A program made the translations under genes and the position numbers. A DNA stretch of 64,000 nucleotides from Kitagawia praeruptora (taxonomy: Eukaryota > Streptophyta > Magnoliopsida > Apiales > Apiaceae). The DNA is taken from assembly GCA_037693485.1 (NCBI GenBank), contig CM075346.1:128948001-129012000 (forward strand). Reading direction: 5' to 3'. Positions 55,790 through 64,000 of the stretch are shown here, in pieces. The notes beneath the pieces were generated by a model. The model did no database searches. It was not told where the DNA came from and saw nothing but the letters and a program-made list of their open reading frames with translations. Every line of letters starts with the position of its first letter. The stretch's first letter is position 1.

Positions 55790-56740
55790 TATATAGAACT
55801 TTGAGGATCTTGGCACTCTTGTTCTATCGATGTGGGACGAGGAAAGTAGCTAAACTAGCAAACTCCCATAAGCCCAGTATGTTTACAAGTCTTTATGTCT
55901 TCAACTCTGGATTTGAAATCACTGCTTATATACCCGGTCTTCTTGCCTACTCGATGTGGGACAAAATACATTCACATTTTACGTTTTAAATGTTTAATCA
56001 TACTTCTTAAGTATGAGGAGCTAAAGCCTTTTGATACATTCAAGTTTAGAGGTTACCAATTTTAGGTTTAGTTATTCCTCATTCATCAAAATTTAGACTT
56101 TATTTACTTAGCTCAAATTAGAGCCGAAGTTATAGTTGTCCGCTACAACTTTTAGGTTCTTGAAGGAGGAACCTTATTCTTATAGAACCAAAGAGGAAGA
56201 CATTCTCTTTAGTGTCTCGATGTGGGATAAAATGAGCTATTTCCAATTGTAAGAAAATTAGAGCTCCACTTTTGCCTTCTACCTGTATATGGGACAAGGC
56301 TCCAAATTCCTTATTGTTTTGCCTTGCTTCCTTTAAAACTTTTATAGTTTGAGATCATTTTGGCTCTGAGCAAAGCCAAGAAAGGTTGAAAGAAATTTTT
56401 CTCAACTCAAGTTTTATAGAGCTTATATGAAGTGATGCTCTAAATCTATGCGATGTGGGACAAATTGTATGTGTTGAGAACACAATGTGTGCACCCATGT
56501 TTTCTTGTATTTTAAGACAAACCAAGTCATCTTACATTTAAATTTGTGAATTCGTTCTATGCTTTTCTTTAATTATTATACTTTTGGAATTTTTCTCCAA
56601 ATTTCAGAACATTGCTATAAGAGATAGGTGTGTATCTTTTGTGTATTTCACACTGCTCAAGTGGGAGCTAAGGCAATAACCTTGTTAGAATTTATAGACC
56701 ATCAGAAGGGGTAGTTGTAGAAATCCTTTCGATGTGGGAT
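55790..56740 (-). promoter_or_regulatory. Cluster of plant snRNA-type promoter modules (USE plus TATA), minus strand
   Basis: On the minus strand RTCCCACATCG, the upstream sequence element of plant U-snRNA genes, occurs exactly at 55828-55838, 55952-55962, 56218-56228, 56451-56461 and 56730-56740; a degenerate copy is near 56289. Downstream TATA boxes lie after gaps of 32 nt (55790-55795), 19 nt (55927-55932), 33 nt (56179-56184), 23 and 32 nt (56422-56427 and 56413-56418) and 33 nt (56691-56696). Plant Pol II snRNA genes use about 33-34 nt and Pol III genes about 23-24 nt. No snRNA body was recognised downstream. Confidence 0.65.
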
Positions 56741-56772
56741 AAGTAGTCATTATAGGAATAGAAAACTCAAAC

Positions 56773-56812
56773 TCCCACATTGATAAGCAATGGGAAAACT
56801 TGGGAGTATATA
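56773..56812 (+). promoter_or_regulatory. USE-like plus TATA module with Pol III spacing, plus strand
   Basis: TCCCACATTG at 56773-56782 (one base from the USE), then TATATA at 56807-56812 after 24 nt, the spacing of plant U6/U3-type promoters. Nothing like U6 or U3 follows. Confidence 0.45.
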
Positions 56813-58016
56813 TGGAGCAACTTGACTACTCTCATACAAGCGAAATATTGACAGCGATTAGTCGGTTCAGTGGTGTTATTCTTGGCCAGTCATGTCCGGA
56901 TTGTTTGAGTTATAGTCGAGTAGCATTTTATTATTTTAAAAAATCTTCTTTTGTACCAAATCGATAACAGAAAGAGAGGTAAGGGTGTATATATTGCAGA
57001 GCTTCACTTGAACACAGCAAAACCAATTCGTTGTGGACACGTTTGTTTGGGGATTTAATATGGTTGTAGTGTGGTTTTGAATAACTCAAATTTTTTCCAA
57101 GCTCCTAGTAATTGTACCACATCAAGAAGAAATAGAATTCTGTTCCCCTTTCCTTGTATAAATATATTGTAGTGTACGAAATAGGATTTATTTATGTTAC
57201 TTTCATTTAAATTGATCAGATTTAATATTTGTTTAATTTAGAAATTTAGTAATTAGTAATTTTGGAAATGATGTGTTAATGATAGTATAAATTTTGGATA
57301 GTTTTTGGGAGACGAATCTGATAATATTGGGAATTATTCGAAAAAGAGAAAGAAGCAAAGAATAGAAGCGGTTTACTGTAAGTATATACCGTACTATACT
57401 GCTTTATTAAATTGTTTTTGAAATCTTGATGAACATTTGATGATTTGTTGATGAAATTGAGTATTCTTACATTGATATTGTGAATTGATGATGATGCTTC
57501 CTTATTGGAAGTAAAAGCTAAACCAATTGTTTAGCTGGCCGGGATCCCCACTGGTAGAACGTATGAATCTATCGTGTTTGAATACTCATTTTCAAATTTT
57601 TGTGAAAAATTATTTGTTATGATGAACTCAGTTACTTGTTTTGCAAACCTCAGTTAAATTGTATGATATATGCTTGCTGGGCTCTAGGAGCTCACCCTTT
57701 TATGTCACTAACTTTCACATGGAAGAATTTTGGGGAGAGATGTTCGGAAAAAGATAAGATGTGATGATCTAAACTATCGAAGTTGGATAAGAAGTGTGTA
57801 GAACTCTAAGAAGAATGCTTTTGTAATAGACCTATATTGAAGTTGTTTAGAAACTTATAGTATGCTGTAATCTTGTATTGTAAGACTTGACTTTGTTGTG
57901 ACTTCTTTTGGTTATTAAATAAATTAAGTTGTGTAAGCATATATTACGATGTTTAGTTTGGTTGGCGTGCCCAGGATCGGGTTATGAGGTCATCCCGGGA
58001 CCGGGGGCGCCACAGG

Positions 58017-58028
58017 TGGTATCAGAGC
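58017..58028 (+). promoter_or_regulatory. Primer binding site of the Tekay-like element
   Basis: TGGTATCAGAGC, the initiator-Met tRNA complement, two bases after the LTR. Confidence 0.92.
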
Positions 58029-58242
58029 TAAGGTTAGAAATAGGAGAGGACGTGGAAAATAGGATTCCGTGATAGAAACCTTGGGGTCCGAGGAACGTTT
58101 AGGGAATTAGTGGACATACTTGTTGAATGTGAAAAGTATAGGATGTATTACATGTGTAGTGTTCGATAACAGTTGTTGTGATAATTGTATATGAATTCTG
58201 AATGAAATGAGATTAATAGTATGTGTTGAATTGTAGGTAAAG

Positions 58243-60491
58243 ATGGCCGATGAGAATTCTAGTGGGAATGAATCTGGCATGCAGATTAGTCCTGAGATGT
58301 TATTGGTTTTAGCAAAAATGAAAAACATGTTGAAGAGTTTAGCTGCAGCGCGAGCACCTGTGAATGCTCCTGAGGTGAATGGTGAACGTGTAAATGGTCC
58401 GGAGCTTGTAGAGAATCTAGAACGAGAGGGTGAGAATAAGTGAAGATGCACATATAAGACTTTTAAGGATGCAGATCCCCCTGTATTTAAAGGAGATTTA
58501 GATCCACATGTTGCGAATACATGGATTAAAGAAATTGAGAAGGTGATAGAGATTTCTGAATGTTTGGAGGAACAAAAGGTAAAATTCACAACACACTCAT
58601 TAAGGGGGGAAGCTGTATTTTGGTGGGATACAGTTAAACAGACAGAGGACTATTCTAAAATGACTTGGACAAGGTTTAAGGAGTTGTTCTTTGATAAATA
58701 TTTTCCTATGTGTATGAAGAATGAGATGGAGATGAAGTTTCTAGGACTAAAGCAGGAAGGGATGTCGGTGTCGGAGTACCTTTCGAAATTCTTGGAACTT
58801 TCTAGGTTTGCTCTTCATCAGGTTAATACTGAAGCTAGGAAATGTCAGAGGTTTCAAGAGGGACTGAAACCTCCAATTAGGGAAAAAGTATCTTTGTTGG
58901 AGTTGGAGCAATTTGACAAGTTGGTTGGAAAAGCTAGGATTGCAGAGAGAGAGTATGGAGCTCGCACTCAGTTCTTTAACAGTAAGAAGAGGGGAAGAGA
59001 GACAGATTCGAGTATTAAATAAGGATACAAGCAAGATAATAAGAAATTTCAAGTGAGAAAGAAAGAGGATTTTCGTGAGAATGATAGGAGGATACCCGAG
59101 TGTAAGAAATGTGGAAGGAAGCATGGTGGTGACATTTGTTATCGAGCTGATGGGTTGTGTTATAACTGTGGAGAGAAGGGGCATATAGCGACTCAATGCC
59201 TAAAGCCTAAAATTTTGTGTTATAACTGCGGGAGACAAGGTCATCTAGCGAGGGATTGCCCTCAACAGAAAGTCAAGACGGAAGCTGAAACCAAAGGGAA
59301 CAAGACTACTGTAACAGGAACTCCCCAACAACCAGCACCCAGGGCAGTAGCTAGGACCTATGCAATGACAACTCAAGATGCTGAAAATTCTCATGACGTG
59401 GTGTCAGGTATGCTTCAACTTTGTGCCCAAAATGTTCATGCTTTATTTGATTCGGGATCGACGCATTCCTTTGTGGATTTGAAATATGTGAATAAGTTAA
59501 CCATGCCTGTGCAAAGTTTAGATAATGGATTATTAGTAAAACTCCCAAATGGTAGAAACTTATTCATAGATAAAATTTACAGAGATTGCCCCTTAGTGAT
59601 TAATGGGAAAACTTTTCTGGTGGATTTACTACCTTTGGAATTACGAGACTTTGGGGTGATTTTAGGAATGGATTGGTTGACAAGGTATAAGGCCAATTTA
59701 AATTGTAGTAAGAAGCGAATACATTTGATTAGACCGAATAAGAAAAAAATTCACCTTAAAGGAGATAGGTCAGAAAAGCCAAATGTTATGATATCAGTCT
59801 TGAAGGCTTGTAAGATGTTAAGAAAAGGATGTGAGGGTTTTCTTGCGTACGTGATTGGGGACGAAGAAGTTAAAGCTAGAGCCGATGATATACCTGTAGT
59901 TAGAGAGTTTTTGGATGTCTTTCCCGATGAGCTACTAGGGTTACCACCCGAAAGAGAAGTTGAGTTTGGTATTGAATTGATTCCAGAAGCCCAACCAGTA
60001 TCAAGAGCACCTTATAGGATGGCACCAACAGAATTAGCCGAACTTAAGATCCAGTTGCAAGAATTATTAGATAAAAAGTTTATTAGGCCGAGCGTTTCTT
60101 CTTGAGGAGCATCAGTGTTGTTTGTGAAAAAGAAGGATGGTTCCCTCATATTATGCATTGATTATAGAGAGTTAAACAAGTTGACGGTGAAGAATAAATA
60201 TCCATTACCTCGAATAGATGATCTTTTTGATCAATTGCAAGGAGCTACCTACTTTTCAAAGATTGATTTACGCTCAGGTTATCATCAGTTAAAAGTGAAG
60301 AAAGAGAGTATTCCATTAAAGGCATTTAGGACTCGATATGGTCATTATGAGTTTGTAGTGATGCCATTTGGAGTAACGAATGCACCAGCGGTATTTATGG
60401 ATTTGATGAGCCGAGTGTTTAGGAATTATTTGGATAAATTTGTAATTGTATTCATTGATGATATTCTTATATACTCGAGAATTGAGGAAGA
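58243..60491 (+). pseudogene. Gag-pol of the Tekay-like Ty3/gypsy element, with three stops, cut by a nested insertion
   Basis: One continuous frame from the ATG at 58243 (MADENSSGNESG) carries stops at 58441-58443, 59020-59022 and 60103-60105. The gag domain lies at 58460-58950 (WIKEIEKV, RGEAVFWWD, FKELFFDKYFP). Two CCHC knuckles follow (CYNCGEKGHIATQC and CYNCGRQGHLARDC). The protease is at 59446 (LFDSGSTHSF). RT (CIDYRELNKLT, KIDLRSGYHQ, MPFGVTNAP, FIDDILIYS) reaches its active site near 60460 and is cut at 60491. RNase H, integrase and the 3' LTR are not in the window. The motifs fit a Tekay/Del-type chromovirus, although the chromodomain itself is not visible. Confidence 0.9.
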
Positions 60492-61008
60492 TGTTAGAAA
60501 TGATTGATGAGAACAGTGTTTGGAAGCTATAGTGACAAAACAGAGTTTAGTTGGAAGCAGTCAGAGTTTAGTTAAACACTGACTGGAAGCGCAACAGAGG
60601 TTGTTAAACTCTGTAGCGGTATTGTCTGAAGAGTCAACAGTGTTTGAAGATTGATACAAGATAAATTTGGAAGCAATATCTTTGAAGATTGGAAAGCTGT
60701 CAAAGAGATTGAGTTGACTTGGAAGACTTGAAGCAATCGTGATTGATATCAATTATATAGCTTGATTATAGGAGAATCAGTTACTGATTGTACGAAGCTG
60801 TATGTTCTATAAATACAGTTAGGTTAACCCTAGAAGGGTAATCAAACATTGAGAAATTCATTGATTGTAACCTAAGCAGCTCTCTGTGATATTTTACATC
60901 ACTGAGAGAGGAATTGTTAATTCCAAACAATTTTTAAGTATTAAACAGTGTGTTCTTGTTAAGTTACTCATACAGTATTTGATTAACTATTGTGTATTCG
61001 ACCTAACA
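60492..61008 (+). repeat. 5' LTR of the nested copia element
   Basis: 517 bp, TGTTAGAAATG ... CGACCTAACA, with TATA box TATAAATA at 60808-60815. The left flank GAAGA (60487-60491) is the expected target duplication; the right one is outside the window. Confidence 0.88.
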
Positions 61009-61010
61009 AG

Positions 61011-61021
61011 TGGTATCAGAG
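61011..61021 (+). promoter_or_regulatory. Primer binding site of the nested copia element
   Basis: TGGTATCAGAG, two bases after the LTR; the twelfth base differs from the usual initiator-Met site. Confidence 0.85.
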
Positions 61022-61072
61022 ACAATCTGTTACTTTATTACAGTTAAAGATCCAAAAACACAATAGTAATCA

Positions 61073-64000
61073 ATGGCAGAGATACCTCCACCATCTGAGA
61101 AAGCCCCTACTACTGTTAGTAGGTATGAAACAATTAGGGTTCCTATACTTAGGCCATCAGAGTATGCAATTTGGAAGGTGAAGATGACCATGTTCCTGGA
61201 GGCTACAGATCCAGAATACCTTGATAGAATTTATGAAGGTCCTCACAAACCTACAAAGTTATCTGCTACTGCTGCTGGTGAGGAATCAAAGGTCATTCCA
61301 AAAGAAAAGAAAGATCTAACTGCTGAGGATCTTTCATCTATTGCAAAGGATGCAAAAGTAAGACACTTACTTCACAGTGCATTAGACAATGTTATGTCTA
61401 ATAAAGTGATTAATTGCACAACTGCAAAGGAAATATGGGATGCACTTGAGGTTAGGTGTCAAGGAACTCCTGCAATCAAGAAAAATAGAAGAAACATACT
61501 CACTCAGGAGTATGAGCATTTTGAGGCAAAGTCTGAAGAAACCATGACAGAAACATTTGACAGATTCTGTAAATTGCTCAATGATTTGTCATTGGTTAAT
61601 AAAGAGTATGATTTAGAAGACTCAAATCTCAAGTTTCTTCTTTCTCTACCTGAAAAGTGGGATGTGAAAACAACCACTATAAGAGATAATTATGAACTTG
61701 GTGAAACAGAGATTGATGAAATTTATGGACTGCTCAAAACCCATGAATTGGAATTGGAGCAGAGAAACAAAAGATCAAGTAGAAAGTCAAAGTCTGTTGC
61801 ACTTAAGGTTGAGGAGAAACCATCAAAGAAGGAAGCATCAAGGAAAAAGGCAAAAGGAAAAGCTTTAGTCATACACTCAGAAAGTGAGTCATCAAACTCT
61901 GATGTTGACTCAAACACAGATGGAACATCTGATTCTGAAGATGATGAAGAGATGATGCAAATGGCTGCATTGATGGTAAAGACCTTCAAGAAGATGGGAT
62001 ACAAGAACTTCAAGAAGGGAAAGAGATTCTCCAAGGACTACTCTAAGTCTGACAAGAAGAATTTCAAGAAATCTGAGGGAAAGGACTTCAAATCTGGTAA
62101 GAAAGATAAGTCTGAGATTCAATGCTACAAGTGTAAGGAGATGGGTCACTATGCTCCTGAGTGCAAGAAGGGTAAAACTGAAAAGGCACTCTACACTAAA
62201 GGCAGAGATTGGGCAGACACTTCAGATTCAGATGGGGAAGTCAACTATGCTCTCATGGCTACTACTCAGACTGAAAATGATGATCTCAAGGTACCCCCAA
62301 CTACCTATGCTTATAACACTGATAATATAACTGAATTAAGAATTTATCTTAAAGCATTGCATATCAGTTATAGGGATCAGACTTTAGAAAATGAGAGGAT
62401 AAAGACTGAGTGCTCTCAACTCAAAGACAGAAACAAACTAGTTGAGGAAAAGCTTGAGAACATGAATAAAATTCAGAAGGAGAGAGATGATGCAGTGTTT
62501 ATTGAATAGGAGTTGCTAGGTAAGTATAAGCAACTAGAATCTGAATTGGAGGATACTAAACACATCATTAAAACTTGGACACACTCTGGTAAAGATACAC
62601 AAGAAGTGTTTCAGTCAGATACAGTAGGTCTAGGTTACTCTGAAGGAGATGAACTTAGATTTGAAAATATGGTTAAAGTTAGACCACATCGTTCATCTGA
62701 AGGTAATGTCATGGGAATAGGTGGACCTAAGACTGAAGCTGAGAAAAAGGCTGTTAAAGAGTCATATGCTAAGACTTTTGTTAAAGAGGCTAACATTGGT
62801 TTAATGACAGATAAACAACACTAGCATAAGCTTAAGGAGATAAAATCCGTCAACAAACAGAAAATGCCTAGGAAAAACAAAAATGGAAAGGTAGGCATAA
62901 CATCAGGAATTAAGCCAATGCTTGCTTCATTAGCTCCTAGAAAAACATGCTTTAATTGTGGTAGCACTAATCATCTTGCTAATTTCTGCAGTAAGAATAA
63001 GAACATTAATTCTTTGCCCTCTAAAACTGCAGTAAAGAGTGATTATGTGAGAACTAGACCACAGACTTTATGCAAACACTGTGGAAGTACATGGCATTCT
63101 ATTTATACTTGCAGAGATTATCATGCTATTTACTATAATTACTATGAACCCAAACCAAATTTGAAATGGGTTAAAGTAAACTCTGCAAATGTAAACTCTG
63201 AAAAAGTTAGCTTAAACTCTGATAATGTGAATTCCGCTGCAAAAGCTAACAGAATTAAGAAAGCCAAAGGATCCAAGCAAGTCTGGATCCTTAAAACTAA
63301 CAATCAGTGATTGTTTGTGATTACAGGGCACCAGGGTGAGTACCCTAGTCGTGGACAGTGGATGTTCAGGACACATGACTGGAAATAAAGCCCTGCTATC
63401 AGAGTATGAGGAGAAGGCTGGCCCAAAAGTTTCCTATGGGGATGGCAACATAGGACATACTCTGGGATATGGCAACATTAATCTTGGAAATGTCATCATC
63501 ACAAATGTAGCTCTGGTTCCAGGACTCAAGCATGATTTGCTATCTGTGAGTCAAATCTGTGATAGAGGATATCATGTGGATTTTCAGCCTGAATATTGTC
63601 AAGTAATCAGTAAATCTACAGGGAAAGTTGCTCTAGTTGGAAACAGACACAATAACATCTATGAAATTAAATTGTCAACAAACAATGATGGCAAAGCAGT
63701 GTGTCTGTCAACAAGAATGTCCAGTGAAGAGAGTTGGAAATGGCACAAGAAACTCTCTCATTTGAACCTGAACAACATCAATGAGCTAATCAAGAATGAT
63801 CTTGTAAGAGGTCTACCAAGGTCTTTGTTGAATGTAGAAGGCCTGTGTGATTCTGTCAAAAGGCCAAACAGAGAAAAGCCTCCTTCAAAAGCAAATCTGA
63901 GTCTTCAATTGTTAATCCTTATCATCTCCTACATGTTGATCTTTTTGGACCAGTGAATGTGATGTCTCTTGGAAAGAAGAAATATGCTCTAGTCATTGTT
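61073..64000 (+). pseudogene. Gag and start of Pol of the nested copia element, decayed
   Basis: Gag frame from the ATG at 61073 (MAEIPPPSEK): a copia gag domain with a CYKCKEMGHYAPEC knuckle near residue 360. The same frame is interrupted at 62507-62509 and 62822-62824 and ends at 63308-63310, after two more C-C-H-C motifs (CFNCGSTNHLANFC, CKHCGSTWHSIYTC). Pol is in the +1 frame: a protease (VVDSGCSGHMTGN, 63345) and the pre-integrase finger region (WKWHKKLSHLNLNNI). Near 63853 a one-base loss shifts the frame. It runs into a stop at 63956, while the integrase start (DLFGPVNVMS) continues in the next frame. Related to SIRE, not functional. Confidence 0.88.

Larger units (their letters stand above)
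55398..58014 (+). repeat. 5' LTR of a Tekay-like Ty3/gypsy element
   Basis: The end at 58014 (GGCGCCACA) is fixed by the PBS that follows. The start at 55398 (TGTAGTATCCCAACTT) is inferred from likeness to the solo LTR start and from TGT...ACA symmetry; no second LTR is in the window. About 2.6 kb. It contains a 53-bp duplicated stretch near 55555-55660, the snRNA-type promoter cluster and a TATA box at 56988-56993. Confidence 0.65.
60492..64000 (+). mobile_element. Second SIRE-like Ty1/copia element, nested, running off the window
   Basis: The LTR at 60492-61008 and an initiator-Met-like PBS are followed by decayed gag and protease-integrase. It sits in the RT of the Tekay-like element, so it is the younger of the two. 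Protein motifs resemble the element at 23519-37657, but the LTR is shorter and unlike it in sequence. Confidence 0.88.

Noticed and set aside
55801..55989. 62-codon ORF containing CGTRKVAKLANSHKP
   Set aside because: It lies over the USE/TATA modules and has no coding features; the CGT codons come from the repeated CGATGTGGGAC motif.
56769..56840. A U6 or U3 snRNA gene after the plus-strand USE/TATA
   Set aside because: The downstream sequence has no similarity to conserved U6 or U3 cores; only the promoter-like part is present.

Overview
The window looks like nuclear DNA of a eudicot plant, probably an asterid; no species is assigned. The grounds are AT-rich intergenic sequence, GT-AG introns, a MULE transposase, plant-type Ty3/gypsy (Tat and Tekay-like) and Ty1/copia (SIRE-like and Ale-like) retrotransposons, a MITE, Helitron-like ends, and one host gene of the NPF5-type NRT1/PTR transporter family. 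Almost everything else is transposon, so this is an accessory, repeat-dominated region.

Layout. 1-3094: a decayed four-exon MULE transposase on the minus strand. 3681-6535: a near-identical tandem duplication of a 1,430-bp AT-rich segment, ending near a Helitron-like 3' terminus. 9456-23157: a young Tat-lineage Ty3/gypsy element. Its sense gag-pol frame is broken by one stop. Between pol and the 3' LTR it carries a higher-order minisatellite and a separate three-exon antisense gene with its own TATA box. 23519-37657: a young SIRE-like copia element on the minus strand with a perfect ATATT target duplication, gag, pol and a very long third ORF split by one amber codon. Its LTRs, and a second array just upstream of the third ORF, carry many TTCnnGAA dyads that resemble heat-shock-element cores.

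38418-48431: an NPF5-type transporter gene of four exons. Intron 1 holds a gypsy solo LTR (38787-40924, TSD TAAAT). Exon 3 is split by a very young Ale-like copia element (42373-47572, TSD GCGTT) whose LTRs appear to have TA..CA rather than TG..CA ends. 48432-55397 is AT-rich intergenic DNA with local tandem duplications, CT and TA microsatellites and a foldback MITE.

55398-60491: the 5' LTR and decayed gag-pol of a Tekay-like gypsy element. Its LTR contains a cluster of plant snRNA-type promoter modules, each a USE (RTCCCACATCG) plus a TATA box. Most have the 32-33 nt spacing of Pol II snRNA genes and one or two the 23-24 nt spacing of Pol III genes. This is the most unusual regulatory pattern in the window. 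60492-64000: a decayed SIRE-like copia element nested in the gypsy reverse transcriptase and running off the right edge.

Three systems deserve follow-up: the antisense gene module of the Tat element, the paired TTCnnGAA arrays of the SIRE-like element, and the snRNA-promoter cluster. All coordinates and motifs were read by eye. Family assignments rest on recognised motifs, not on database searches.
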